A stretch of DNA of 64,000 nt, from contig JAOZHS010000003.1 in NCBI GenBank assembly GCA_026014745.1, positions 166,137 through 230,136 on the forward strand. Reading direction: 5' to 3'. Every line of letters starts with the position of its first letter. Position 1 is the stretch's first letter. Shown in pieces: positions 49,453 through 59,039 of the stretch. A program made the position numbers and the translations under genes. Source of the stretch: Candidatus Bathyarchaeota archaeon. Lineage in GTDB: Archaea; Thermoproteota; Bathyarchaeia; Bathyarchaeales; Bathycorpusculaceae. The notes beneath the pieces are model-generated. The model saw nothing but the letters and a program-made list of their open reading frames with translations, ran no database searches and was not told the DNA's origin.

Positions 49453-51609
49453 TTAGACGAGACCGAGGAGACCCATGAACAGCGGGATGAATACTATTGA
49501 CAGTGTGCTTAGCAACTTTATGAGTACGTGTAGGCTTGGGCCTGCTGTGTCTTTGAGTGGGTCACCAACTGTGTCACCGACGACTGCTGCGGCGTGAGCT
49601 GGGCTACGTTTGCCTCCGAAATGTCCTGATTCGATGAATTTCTTTGCGTTGTCCCATGCGCCACCGCCAGTGTTCATGAATAGTGCTAGTGGTACCGCTG
49701 TGATTGTGGTTCCGATTACGACTGCGCCGACTGCGACTGGTCCCAAGAGGATACCGATGATGATTGGAACTGTGACCACGATGACTCCTGGAATTACCAT
49801 GCCTTTGAGGGCTGCTTTTGTGCTGATGTCAACTGCTTTACCATAGTCTGGTTTACCAGTGCCGTCCATGATACCGGGTATTTCTTTAAATTGACGTCTA
49901 ACTTCGTTTACCATTTCTGTGGCAGCTTTCCCGACAGCGCTGATTGCTTGGGAACTGAACAGGAAGGGCAACATTGCACCGATGAAACCTGCAACGAGGA
50001 CTGCTGGCTGTGCGATGTCCACTACGAACGAAGACATGTTAAGTTTAAGCATAACATCTGTGGCGTATGTCTGGAATAGCAGTTGAGCTGCCAGCAACGC
50101 AGAACCTAAAGCGAAACCTTTGGTTAAGGCTTTGGTAGTGTTGCCGACTGCATCTAGGGCTTCCATGGTTTCTATGCCTGTTTTTTCTCCGGCCATCTCA
50201 GCGATGCCTGCTGCATTATCAGCGATTGGACCAAAGCCGTCGAGAGCTAAGACCATACCCATGACTGCAAGCATACCCATAGTTGCAAGTGCAGTACCGT
50301 ATACTCCGCCTGTGTAGCCATCAATTCCAATGCCTACAGCAAACTGTGATCCAAGTACATATGATGCAAGCAAAGCGATAACTAGTGTGATGATTGGTAG
50401 TGCTGTTGTTTCTAAGCCGACTGCGAAGCCAGTGATGATGTTTGTTGCACTTCCAGTTTGGCTTGCGGCCGCGATGCTTCCTACTGGTTTTCTGTCACGT
50501 CCTGTGTAGTAGTCTGTGATTTGGTCGATTAGCACGCTTGCAATCAAACCTGTTAGCAAACATCCAAAGATGTAGTACCAACTGCTTCCGAAGAAAACTA
50601 TTGAGGCTACTAGGAACATTATTGCTGAGACGATGGTTGCTGCGTTAAGACCTTTGCGTAGCGCTTTCATTGGAGTGTGAATTTCGTTGTCCTTTAGTTT
50701 TACGAAGGGCATTGCAATTAAAGTTGCAAAGATTCCTAAAGCTCGGATAACCAGTGGGAATATCAGGAACAATATGTTGCCTGTTGCAGCGCTGACTAAG
50801 CCACCGATGACCATGCCACCGATGTTTTCGCCGACTGCAGATTCAAAGAGGTCTGCGCCGCGTCCAGCAGAGTCGCCCACGTTGTCGCCGACGTTGTCAG
50901 CGATTACTGCGGGGTTGCGTGGGTCATCTTCTGGTATGCCTGCTTCAACTTTGCCGACAAGGTCTGCACCGACGTCAGCTGCTTTAGTGTAAATACCGCC
51001 GCCCAACTGAGCAAATAGTGCTACTAGAGAGGCGCCAAAACCCATACCTACGATGCCAGTTGCGACTGTTGTTCCAACGTCGGAACCGATTTGGAAGGTT
51101 CCTCCAAAAAGAACATCCCAACCGCCATAGGCTAAGAAAAGCAAACTAACACTCAATAACGATAAACCGACCACCGCAAAACCCATAGTTGCGCCACCAT
51201 AAAACGCCGTTTGCAGCGCAGCGTTAGGACCGTTTTTGCCTGCAGCTACGGTGCGCACGTTTGCTTTAGTAGCGTTATCCATGGCGATGTATCCTGCCGC
51301 TAAAGAGGAAATAGCGCCGATCAGGAAAGCTACCGCCGTGCCAACGCCGAGAGCTATTGCAATCAGCGCAAAGAGCACGACAATGATTCCACCGATAGTT
51401 TTGTATTGACGTTTCAAAAACGCATAGGCGCCTTGGCGTATAGCGTTTCCTACTTCAACCGCCTTCGGTGAACCGGGGCTCATTTTACCGATTTTGCGCA
51501 TTAGTAAGAGAGATACTAGTATAGCGATTACTCCCGCTATAGGGGCAATCCAAAAAACAAGGGGGGAGTCGAAAGATAGACCAGTTAGTACTTGTAGGGG
51601 AATGAACAT
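49453..51609 (-). CDS. hppA: Membrane-bound H+/Na+-translocating pyrophosphatase
   Basis: 718 residues, about 16 transmembrane helices. It couples PPi hydrolysis to ion pumping. Signature stretches: ADVGADLVGKVEAGIPEDDP (the catalytic DVGADLVGK loop), DNVGDNVGDSAGRGADLFES, GPIADNAAGIAEM and GGGAWDNAKKFIESG near the end, with PAHAAAVVGDTVGDPLKDTA. The 'DNAKK' Lys-Lys-region residue and the G-A-A-A positions determine K+ dependence; I do not assign ion type. Only gene of its transcript. Confidence 0.96.
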   Translation of the reverse strand: MFIPLQVLTGLSFDSPLVFWIAPIAGVIAILVSLLLMRKIGKMSPGSPKAVEVGNAIRQGAYAFLKRQYKTIGGIIVVLFALIAIALGVGTAVAFLIGAISSLAAGYIAMDNATKANVRTVAAGKNGPNAALQTAFYGGATMGFAVVGLSLLSVSLLFLAYGGWDVLFGGTFQIGSDVGTTVATGIVGMGFGASLVALFAQLGGGIYTKAADVGADLVGKVEAGIPEDDPRNPAVIADNVGDNVGDSAGRGADLFESAVGENIGGMVIGGLVSAATGNILFLIFPLVIRALGIFATLIAMPFVKLKDNEIHTPMKALRKGLNAATIVSAIMFLVASIVFFGSSWYYIFGCLLTGLIASVLIDQITDYYTGRDRKPVGSIAAASQTGSATNIITGFAVGLETTALPIITLVIALLASYVLGSQFAVGIGIDGYTGGVYGTALATMGMLAVMGMVLALDGFGPIADNAAGIAEMAGEKTGIETMEALDAVGNTTKALTKGFALGSALLAAQLLFQTYATDVMLKLNMSSFVVDIAQPAVLVAGFIGAMLPFLFSSQAISAVGKAATEMVNEVRRQFKEIPGIMDGTGKPDYGKAVDISTKAALKGMVIPGVIVVTVPIIIGILLGPVAVGAVVIGTTITAVPLALFMNTGGGAWDNAKKFIESGHFGGKRSPAHAAAVVGDTVGDPLKDTAGPSLHVLIKLLSTLSIVFIPLFMGLLGLV

Positions 51610-51783
51610 GTGCAGTAAGCCCTCCCATTTTCCTTATATATTTTTCCTAAAAAATTGTGGTTTGAGTATGTTTAAATCTGAATTTTGAAGATGGAGCAAA
51701 TATATTTTCGTGTAATTGTTTGCTCGCATTTTTAAGCAAGACAAACATAATCCCATGTAAATCTGGCTCAAATGTGATGTGAA

Positions 51784-52899
51784 ATGTCTAGGTTAACGGT
51801 TGTTAAAGTCGGCACAAACGGCATAACCAGCAACGGCAATCTCGACCACGAGGAAATGCAACGCCTCGCAGCTCAAATCGCCGCGGCAACAAAACAAGGC
51901 GACAAAATCGTACTTGTCACCTCAGGCGCAGTAGCCGCAGGCATATCCGAATTGGGCATACCCCCAAAACCCAAAGATGTTGCATTCCAGCAGGCTGCAG
52001 CCGCAACAGGCCAAAGCGTACTCATGGCAAAGTACCGTGAACTCTTCAAACCCTACGGCCTAAAAGTCGCCCAAATCCTGCTCACCGCCGAAGACCTCTC
52101 TAACCGCGCCTCCTACGTTCACACCTGCGACGTTCTGACACTGCTCCTAAAAATCGGCGTTGTCCCCATCATCAACGAAAACGACGTAACCTCAGTCGAT
52201 GAACTCATGCATGCAGAGGGTTACAAGGTCAACTTCAGCGACAACGATATCCTTAGTGTACTTGTTGCGGGAGCCATCTGCGCGGACTTAGTTATCATAC
52301 TCTCAGACGTTGAGGGACTCTATACTGCTGACCCCTCGGAGCCAGGAGCCACACTCATAAAAACAGTGGATGCCGTTACGCCCGAGCTTAAAGGCTCTCT
52401 TAATGGCAAATCCAAACTTGGACGAGGCGGAATAAAGAGCAAAGTTAAAGCCGCCGAAATAGCTACCACCTGCGGAATACCCGTTGTTATTGCGAACAGC
52501 CGCCGAGAAAACGTTATTCTTGACATTCTCGCAGGCAAAGATGTGGGCACTTACTTTAAGCCTCAACAACGTATGCCTGCAGTGAAGCGTTGGATAGCTT
52601 ACGGCGCCGCAATAGAAGGCACTATACAGGTAAATGAGGGCGCTAAGAAGGCAATTCTGGATGGTTCAAGCCTGCTCCCAGTGGGCGTTATCAGCGTCGT
52701 TGGAACCTTTGATAGCGGAGACGTTGTGAGCCTTGAAGATGAAAAACATGTAGAGTTCGCCCGTGGTACCCCCAACTTTAGCAGTACCCAGTTAAATCTA
52801 ATTAAAGGGTTACAGGTAATAGAGGTACAGCAAAAACTCGGCGCTCAAACCCCCAAAGAAGTTATCGAGCATCGAAACATACACCTACTTGAGGAATAA
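51784..52899 (+). CDS. proB: Glutamate 5-kinase
   Basis: It phosphorylates glutamate to gamma-glutamyl phosphate, the first step of proline synthesis. 371 residues: amino-acid kinase domain (about 1-260) with VVKVGTNGITSNG, KIVLVTSGAVAAGISELGIP, VVPIINENDVTS and FSDNDILSVLVAG, then a PUA domain (about 275-355: GTIQVNEGAKKAILDGSSLL, GTFDSGDVVSLED). Its stop is 3 nt before the proA start, making a two-gene operon. Confidence 0.95.
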   Translation: MSRLTVVKVGTNGITSNGNLDHEEMQRLAAQIAAATKQGDKIVLVTSGAVAAGISELGIPPKPKDVAFQQAAAATGQSVLMAKYRELFKPYGLKVAQILLTAEDLSNRASYVHTCDVLTLLLKIGVVPIINENDVTSVDELMHAEGYKVNFSDNDILSVLVAGAICADLVIILSDVEGLYTADPSEPGATLIKTVDAVTPELKGSLNGKSKLGRGGIKSKVKAAEIATTCGIPVVIANSRRENVILDILAGKDVGTYFKPQQRMPAVKRWIAYGAAIEGTIQVNEGAKKAILDGSSLLPVGVISVVGTFDSGDVVSLEDEKHVEFARGTPNFSSTQLNLIKGLQVIEVQQKLGAQTPKEVIEHRNIHLLEE

Positions 52900-52902
52900 A
52901 GA

Positions 52903-54144
52903 ATGATTGAGGAAATCTGTCAGAAAGCCAAAGCCGCATCCTACGAGATGAGCAAACTTACAAGCGACGCCAAAAACACTGCACTATGCCACATGGCTAA
53001 CGCGTTAGAGGCGAGTGTAGAGCGGATTTTGGTTGCCAACCGTGCGGATGTAAAAGCCGCTAAGCAACGGGGACTAAAAGCCTCATTACTTGACCGATTA
53101 GCCCTTGACCAAAAAAAAGTTTCTAACATGGCAAAAGAACTCCGCGAAGTCGCCGCCCTATCTGACCCCATCGGCGCTGTCTTATCCACATGGACCCGAC
53201 CCAACGGATTAATCATCAGCCAAGTCCGCGTTCCCATGGGCGTAGTCGGCGTCATCTACGAATCCCGCCCCAACGTCACATCTGACTCCGCAGGCATCTG
53301 CATCAAAAGCGGCAACGCCGTAGTTCTCCGGGGCGGCTCAGACGCTCTCAACAGCAACATCACCATCGGCGAAGTCCTCCGTGGCGCTTTAGCTGGAACC
53401 AGTGTCCCTGTTGATGCCATCCAGGTTGTTCCTTCGCCTGACCGCAAAGTAGCCGAGGAACTGATGGGCATGCGCCAATACATCGACGTACTTGTTCCCC
53501 GAGGCGGCGCAGACCTCATCCAAACCGTAATCGAGAAGTCCCGCATCCCCGTCATCGAAACAGGCACGGGCAACTGCCACGTCTATGTCGACGAAGATGC
53601 AGACTTAGCCATGGCAACGCCTATTGTTATTAACGCAAAGTGCCAACGCCCCGGCGTATGTAACGCAGCCGAGAAGCTTCTGGTGCACAGCAAAATCGCA
53701 CAAAGCTACCTACCCATTATCATTGCAGAACTGCGCAAAAACGGCGTCGAAGTCCGAGGCGACAAAGAAACCTGCCGCATCGTCCTCGACGTGAAACCCA
53801 CAACCGAACAAGACTGGAGCACCGAATACCTTGACCTAATCATCGGCGTCAAAGTTGTCGGCAGCGTCGACGAAGCAGTCAACCACATCAACAAATACGG
53901 CACCCACCACTCCGAAAGCATAGTCACCAAAGACTTCTCCAAAGCCATGCAATTCATCAAAGGCATCGACTCCGCCGCCGTCTACTGGAACGCGTCAACA
54001 CGCTTCACCGATGGCAACCAATTCGGCTTAGGCGCAGAAATCGGTATTAGCACCCAAAAACTCCATGCCCGCGGGCCCATGAGCATCCAGCATCTCACCA
54101 CAACAAAATATGTGATTTTAGGCGACGGACAAATCCGAAAATAA
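52903..54144 (+). CDS. proA: Gamma-glutamyl phosphate reductase
   Basis: It reduces gamma-glutamyl phosphate to glutamate semialdehyde with NADPH. 413 residues, aldehyde-dehydrogenase fold: VRVPMGVVGVIYESRPNVTS, NAVVLRGGSDALNSN, VLVPRGGADLIQTVIEKSRI, VIETGTGNCHVYVDEDAD and the catalytic Cys in NAKCQRPGVCNAAEKLLVH. Second gene of the proBA pair; the last enzyme, proC, lies 3 kb downstream. Confidence 0.96.
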   Translation: MIEEICQKAKAASYEMSKLTSDAKNTALCHMANALEASVERILVANRADVKAAKQRGLKASLLDRLALDQKKVSNMAKELREVAALSDPIGAVLSTWTRPNGLIISQVRVPMGVVGVIYESRPNVTSDSAGICIKSGNAVVLRGGSDALNSNITIGEVLRGALAGTSVPVDAIQVVPSPDRKVAEELMGMRQYIDVLVPRGGADLIQTVIEKSRIPVIETGTGNCHVYVDEDADLAMATPIVINAKCQRPGVCNAAEKLLVHSKIAQSYLPIIIAELRKNGVEVRGDKETCRIVLDVKPTTEQDWSTEYLDLIIGVKVVGSVDEAVNHINKYGTHHSESIVTKDFSKAMQFIKGIDSAAVYWNASTRFTDGNQFGLGAEIGISTQKLHARGPMSIQHLTTTKYVILGDGQIRK

Positions 54145-54158
54145 CCGCCCAGCCTCTT

Positions 54159-55061
54159 TTATTTGGACATTGTTTTTAGCTCTGTCCAAAGTCGGTTGAT
54201 GACTTGCCAGCCTTTCCGCCGCGGTATGCTCCCCATTGCAAGGCGGTTGTTGGTGAAGCTAAGTTCGCTCAAATCATAGACGCTAATCCAGCCTTCCGTG
54301 TGGACTTTGACATTGCCATCTTGGGCTTGGAGGGTGACTTCAAAGTATTTGGGGGCAGTAAGCCCCAGCCCGCTGGGAATTCCTAAGCGTCCCCGAACGT
54401 AGTCGTCTCGTTCGGCTTCGAGGGTGATGCCTTCTTGGTTTATCCAGTATTGAATCTGGGCTTTAACCTCTTCAAGGGTTCGACCAAAAACAAGGATGTC
54501 TTGTACCGTGCGGTTCGACTCATTTAAAGTAGTGACTGGTATTGAGCAAGAACCTAAAGAATCGTTGGGTTGCATGTTTTTGGGCGGCTTGTTTAGGGAC
54601 CTTGTTACGGGGCGAATCATTCGGTAAAAGAAGTAGAGGAAGGCAATGCCTGCAACAAAACCGAAAATGCCCTGAACCAATGCGCCACGGCTAAGATAGC
54701 CTATAAAGTAAAAGTAACCCACCAAAAACAGTCCTAAACCATCTAGGGTAACGGCGACGAACCAGAAGCGCCTCCACCATGACCGCTTAGCCTGCAAAGA
54801 ATAGTCGGGTTCAGGAAACTCTACCAGCAACCTCGACGCCGCTTTCCCCTTCGCAGACAGCACGTATTGTCCAGCGTCATTTTTTTCAAGAAGTTCGCAT
54901 AGGATTTTTAGGTGGTAGTTTAGGGTTCCTGTGTTATTACAGGACAAAGCAGTCATTAGATCCGTGTAGGTGAGGGCGCCCTTGGCTTCGATTAAGCGGA
55001 GGATTTTTCGGCGGGTTTGATCTTTGAGGATTTTGTGGAGAGTCGTTAAATCTGATGACAT
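54159..55061 (-). CDS. Membrane-linked ArsR-type winged-helix protein
   Basis: 300 residues. A winged helix (about 5-75: HKILKDQTRRKILRLIEAKG, LSCNNTGTLNYHLKILCELL) is followed by two transmembrane helices (about 97-117 and 122-145) and a C-terminal soluble domain (about 175-295). The layout is that of archaeal membrane-tethered HTH proteins, presumed to respond to envelope or surface signals. It converges on proA with 14 nt between stops. Target unknown. Confidence 0.8.
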   Translation of the reverse strand: MSSDLTTLHKILKDQTRRKILRLIEAKGALTYTDLMTALSCNNTGTLNYHLKILCELLEKNDAGQYVLSAKGKAASRLLVEFPEPDYSLQAKRSWWRRFWFVAVTLDGLGLFLVGYFYFIGYLSRGALVQGIFGFVAGIAFLYFFYRMIRPVTRSLNKPPKNMQPNDSLGSCSIPVTTLNESNRTVQDILVFGRTLEEVKAQIQYWINQEGITLEAERDDYVRGRLGIPSGLGLTAPKYFEVTLQAQDGNVKVHTEGWISVYDLSELSFTNNRLAMGSIPRRKGWQVINRLWTELKTMSK

Positions 55062-55195
55062 GAATGCTTATTCGGCAAGAGACAATTTAGGGTTTGTTGA
55101 CGAAAAAAATCATCAAACAAAAGCCAGCCGTATACGGCGGCATTTTACGTCTCACTATCCTTAAATTCAACCGGCTCACTGACCCGCGCCTGTCA

Positions 55196-55762
55196 TTATT
55201 TATGGGAGCACAAACCGTTAAAGTCCAAAGCAGTCAAAACCTGCCCCGTCAACACCTCCACCAAATCTCCTCGATTAGCCGCCGTAACTTGGACAAGTTC
55301 AGCATCGGGTCGCTGCTTCGCCGCCACTATAAGGGGGTCTTGAGCGTGAACATGCACAACCGCCAACACCACGCGATGGCTCTCCAGCGCCTGTGTCACG
55401 GCATGCTTGAATTTCTCCGAGTACAACTCCATGGGTCCTATTTCGTCGATTGCTACCACGGCTGCTTTTATGGTGGCTTCTTTGATGGCGGTTGCGCCGA
55501 TATGGTCGAGGTCTTGGAGGTTCACGCGGTACTTGCCAACTTGGGGACCAACCTTTTGATTAACATGCGCCAGCCAGCCCTGCTTGCTCGAGGTTAAGTC
55601 GAGGATTTCAAACCCCACCCGCACTCCGTTTTCGCGGACTTCGCGACTAACCATGCCGCCAACAGAGACACCACGGTTTTCCAGAGCGCCAACAATTTTG
55701 AGAAGAAGCGTGGTTTTTCCTGTTCCGGGTGCACCAGTAATGAGCCAAACCCGTTTCGCCAC
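55196..55762 (-). CDS. THEP1-family nucleoside-triphosphatase
   Basis: 188 residues. Walker A VWLITGAPGTGKTTLLLKIV (about 5-24), GGMVSREVRENGVRVGFEIL and Walker B VVAIDEIGPMELYS (about 105) match THEP1 NTPases, which hydrolyse ATP/GTP and other NTPs. A family member exists in most archaea; the physiological role is unclear. ATG 55762. Confidence 0.88.
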   Translation of the reverse strand: MAKRVWLITGAPGTGKTTLLLKIVGALENRGVSVGGMVSREVRENGVRVGFEILDLTSSKQGWLAHVNQKVGPQVGKYRVNLQDLDHIGATAIKEATIKAAVVAIDEIGPMELYSEKFKHAVTQALESHRVVLAVVHVHAQDPLIVAAKQRPDAELVQVTAANRGDLVEVLTGQVLTALDFNGLCSHK

Positions 55763-55831
55763 GTTTTCACCGCAACATCCAATAATCTAATAGGCGATTA
55801 AATCTTTTTCATACTGCTCTGAGGCACAAAA

Positions 55832-57049
55832 ATGGCAAATCCCGACGGTTACACTCCAGATTTCCCCAGCGAAACCATACGGGAAGGCAAAGTCTCAATT
55901 TTGGTGCCTGACCTCAAAGCCTTCGGCGTTGTCCCAAGCGATTATGCCCCCTCCAAGGCGCCAGTTTTCTATAATCCAGTGATGGAGTTTAACCGTGACT
56001 TAACGGTTTTAGCGTTTAAAACCTACCAAAAAATGGTTAACCGCGAAATATCCATCTGTGAGCCTCTAACCAGCCAAGGCATACGCGCCATCCGCTACGC
56101 CACTGAAATCCCCCAAGTAACCCACGTTGTGGCAAGCGACATCAACACTCACGCCTACAACCTTGCAACCCACAACATCCAACTCAACAACTTGACCGAA
56201 AAAATCAGCCTCCAAAACAAAGACGCAAACTACATAATGAGCTGCCACGCCTCGCCAAAAAACCGCTTCGACATCGTAGACATCGACCCCTTCGGCACAC
56301 CCGTACCCTACCTGGACTCAGCATTCCGCGCCCTTAAAAATATAGGATTGCTCGCGGCTACAGCAACGGATTTAGCGCCCCTCTGCGGAGTCCACGCCAA
56401 AGCCTGCCTACGCAAATACGGCGGCAAACCCATCCGAACCGAATACTGCCACGAAGTCGCAGTCCGACTCTTAGCAGGATACATGGTAGTAACCGCAGCA
56501 AAACAAGACATAGGCACCCGCATACTATTTAGCCACAGCAGCGACCACTACATCCGCGTCTACACCCAAATCGCCTACGGATGCCAAAAAGCTGACGAGA
56601 GCCTCAAAAACGTCGGCTACCTAATGCACTGTTTTGGCTGCATGCACCGTGAGTTTACGCACAAGATTTTCGGTTGCCCCACCTGCCCTGAATGCGGCAC
56701 AAGAATGGATTACGCAGGACCACTCTGGACGGGCAGCATTGCAGACGCCGCGTTTGTGGAGGGCATGCAAACCGAAAATGAGGCGGCTGGATTTAAAAAT
56801 CAGGCAAAAATCGCTAAAATTCTCGCATTAATCAAAGCTGAAGCGTCCGCAGCCCCCACTTATTATGTGATTGACAAGTTAAGCGGCAAACTCGACCTGC
56901 CCGCGCCCTCAAACAAGACATTTCTCGAAGCACTCCAAAAGGCGGGTTTCCAAGCGGTACCCACACATTTCAATCCACGAGGGATAAAAACGGATGCGCC
57001 CGCCAAAATGATGCATAAGCTGCTTAAGGCTATGGCGTCAGCTCCTTAG
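55832..57049 (+). CDS. trm1: tRNA (guanine26-N2)-dimethyltransferase Trm1
   Basis: 405 residues. It dimethylates G26 of tRNA with SAM. Features: KAPVFYNPVMEFNRDLTVLA, SQGIRAIRYA (SAM site), VVASDINTHAYNLATHNIQL, DIVDIDPFGTPVPYLDSAFR (catalytic D-P-F-G) and the C-terminal zinc-binding HCFGCMHREF with CPTCPECGTRMDYAGPLW. It is followed 4 nt later by an open frame leading to proC, so the two may share a transcript. Confidence 0.95.
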   Translation: MANPDGYTPDFPSETIREGKVSILVPDLKAFGVVPSDYAPSKAPVFYNPVMEFNRDLTVLAFKTYQKMVNREISICEPLTSQGIRAIRYATEIPQVTHVVASDINTHAYNLATHNIQLNNLTEKISLQNKDANYIMSCHASPKNRFDIVDIDPFGTPVPYLDSAFRALKNIGLLAATATDLAPLCGVHAKACLRKYGGKPIRTEYCHEVAVRLLAGYMVVTAAKQDIGTRILFSHSSDHYIRVYTQIAYGCQKADESLKNVGYLMHCFGCMHREFTHKIFGCPTCPECGTRMDYAGPLWTGSIADAAFVEGMQTENEAAGFKNQAKIAKILALIKAEASAAPTYYVIDKLSGKLDLPAPSNKTFLEALQKAGFQAVPTHFNPRGIKTDAPAKMMHKLLKAMASAP

Positions 57050-57116
57050 CGGCGTGTTTTGCTACAAAAGTTTAAAGGTAAAGCCCGAATCTACCTATCA
57101 AGCGGACGTGAACGTT

Positions 57117-57923
57117 ATGAACGATAAAATCGCAGTTATCGGCGCAGGCATGATGGGCAGCGCCATAATCAAAAGCCTCGTAAAAGGCAATTACAAAGGC
57201 AAAATCACAGCCGTAGACCTATTTCCTGAGAAACTCGGCGAACTCGAAAAACTCGGCGTCAAAATAGGCTCAGACAACTGCAAGGCAGCCGAAAACGCCG
57301 ACATAGTCTTTATTATCGTTAAACCCGGCGACGTGGAGAAAGTGCTAAAAGAAGTTGCCAAAGAAGTCAAAGGCAAACTGCTCATATCCGTCGCCGCAAC
57401 GGTGCCTCTGAGTTTTCTACGCAAACATGCACCCGACGCAAAAATCGTGCGAATTATGCCAAACCTCGGCGCTATGGTTCAAGCAGCTTACACAGCGTAT
57501 TGCTGTACCGAAAACGTAACCGCCGAAGATAAAGCCAAAGTTAAAGCGCTACTGGATATGATGGGTGTCTGCGACGAAGTGGACGAGAAATACATGGATG
57601 CCATAACTGCTGTGAGCGGCAGTGGACCCGGCTACATGTCCGTAATCGTCGAAGCCTTAACATACGCAGGCCTCAAAGTTGGTTTGCCTCGCAACATCGC
57701 GCTCAAATGTGCTGCCCAAACCGTGCTCGGCACTGGCAAACTCGTCATTGACCTACCTGAGGACCCAGCTAAAATCAAGGACATGACCACTACCCCCGGC
57801 GGAACAACCATAGAAGCCATCTACCAAATCGAGCAGAGCCAAATCCGCCCCGCCATGATACGCGCAATCGAAGAAGCCACCAAAAAGAGCCAAGCCATTC
57901 GCGAAAAACTCAACCTCACCTGA
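57117..57923 (+). CDS. proC: Pyrroline-5-carboxylate reductase
   Basis: 268 residues from ATG 57117 (the frame is open upstream to 57054). It reduces P5C to proline. Rossmann IAVIGAGMMGSAIIKSLV, DIVFIIVKPGDVEKVLKE, IVRIMPNLGAMVQAAYTAYC, and the family block AVSGSGPGYMSVIVEALTYA with MTTTPGGTTIEAIYQIEQSQ. With proBA it completes the glutamate route to proline. Confidence 0.93.
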   Translation: MNDKIAVIGAGMMGSAIIKSLVKGNYKGKITAVDLFPEKLGELEKLGVKIGSDNCKAAENADIVFIIVKPGDVEKVLKEVAKEVKGKLLISVAATVPLSFLRKHAPDAKIVRIMPNLGAMVQAAYTAYCCTENVTAEDKAKVKALLDMMGVCDEVDEKYMDAITAVSGSGPGYMSVIVEALTYAGLKVGLPRNIALKCAAQTVLGTGKLVIDLPEDPAKIKDMTTTPGGTTIEAIYQIEQSQIRPAMIRAIEEATKKSQAIREKLNLT

Positions 57924-57929
57924 TCCAGA

Positions 57930-58589
57930 ATGTTTGAGGCAGCCATTTTCGATTGGGATGGAACCCTTGCCGACACCCGACGGGCAATTGTGGTTTCCTT
58001 CCAAAAAGCCCTCAAAGAAATTCAGCTTGAAGTGCCCATCAGCTATATTGAGCGTCGAATCGGCATCGGCGCCGCTGAAACTTTCCGCGAAGTTCTTCAA
58101 GCTGCAAACCGAAAAGTAAACGAGAAAGTCGTCAAACAACTGGTGGAACACAAAAGCAAGTTTCAAATCCAGTTAGCTGATGAAGTGGCACTGTTTGAGG
58201 GCGCAAGGGAACTTTTAGACGCTTTGCACGGGAAAGTTAAGGTGGGGTTGGCGTCGATGAATAGCCGCCCGGTAATTATGGATCTGCTTAGAGCTAAAGG
58301 GTTAGCGGACTGTTTTGATGCGGTTTTAACGGTTGAAGCTGTCTCTCACTCTAAGCCAGACCCAGAGATTTTCCTAAAAACCGCCCAACAACTCAAAGCG
58401 CCGCCGGAAAGGTGTGTGGTTTTGGAGGATTCACTGTTCGGGGTAAAAGCTGCCAAAGCTGCGGGGATGAGTTGCGTGGCAGTTACTACGGGGGTTTATT
58501 CAAAAATAGAACTAGAAAAAGAAAACCCTGATTTAATCGTAGAATCCCTAAAAAACCCCACTATTTTGCCGTTTATTTTGGGTAAATAA
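57930..58589 (+). CDS. HAD-superfamily phosphatase (phosphoglycolate-phosphatase-like)
   Basis: 219 residues. Motif I AIFDWDGTLADTRRAI (nucleophile Asp and Asp+2), motif II GLASMNSR, motif III Lys in AVSHSKPDPEIFLK and motif IV VVLEDSLFGVKAAKAAG; a helical cap (about 15-85) is the C1 type. Resembles phosphoglycolate phosphatase and beta-phosphoglucomutase. The substrate cannot be assigned. It starts 6 nt after proC. Confidence 0.88.
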   Translation: MFEAAIFDWDGTLADTRRAIVVSFQKALKEIQLEVPISYIERRIGIGAAETFREVLQAANRKVNEKVVKQLVEHKSKFQIQLADEVALFEGARELLDALHGKVKVGLASMNSRPVIMDLLRAKGLADCFDAVLTVEAVSHSKPDPEIFLKTAQQLKAPPERCVVLEDSLFGVKAAKAAGMSCVAVTTGVYSKIELEKENPDLIVESLKNPTILPFILGK

Positions 58590-58701
58590 TTTCTTGTGAT
58601 TGTGGGAGTGCAGTCACATAGCTTTAAGACTACTTTAAAGAAATATTGAGTTACTCTCAAAAGCCAAAGTCTAACCCATCAGTTTTTTGGAGAGCGATTT
58701 T

Positions 58702-58959
58702 TTGACCAAAACTGAACCCGCAACTTTTCAAGTGCTTCTTTTGGATAACGATGAAAGCTTAGACGTGACTGTTCAAGAGAGCCCCCATGTAGACTTCAGC
58801 ACTGTAAAGCGGCACCTAAAAAACGGCGGTTCAGTTTTTATCACCAGCAAAAACAGTCAAAAAATCCATTACCCCAAAACCCGCGACCAAACAAACCTTC
58901 TCAAATCACGGAAAAACGCTGGGTTCCTCTTTAGGCGGCATGTGAGAGCAAACGTGTGA
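58702..58959 (+). CDS. Conserved small hypothetical protein
   Basis: 85 residues from TTG 58702, preceded by GGAG at 8 nt. TFQVLLLDNDESLDVTVQES, TVKRHLKNGGSVFITSKNSQ and a basic tail (RDQTNLLKSRKNAGFLFRRH). An alpha/beta mix with no membrane segment or Cys. The basic C-terminal end could bind RNA or DNA. I recognise no family. Confidence 0.55.
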   Translation: MTKTEPATFQVLLLDNDESLDVTVQESPHVDFSTVKRHLKNGGSVFITSKNSQKIHYPKTRDQTNLLKSRKNAGFLFRRHVRANV

Positions 58960-59039
58960 CGTGCATCCAGATGATTCCCTTTACCCCCCTCTCTCTTCCT
59001 TTTTTGGATGCACGCCACTCCAGCTAACCAATTTTAAGG

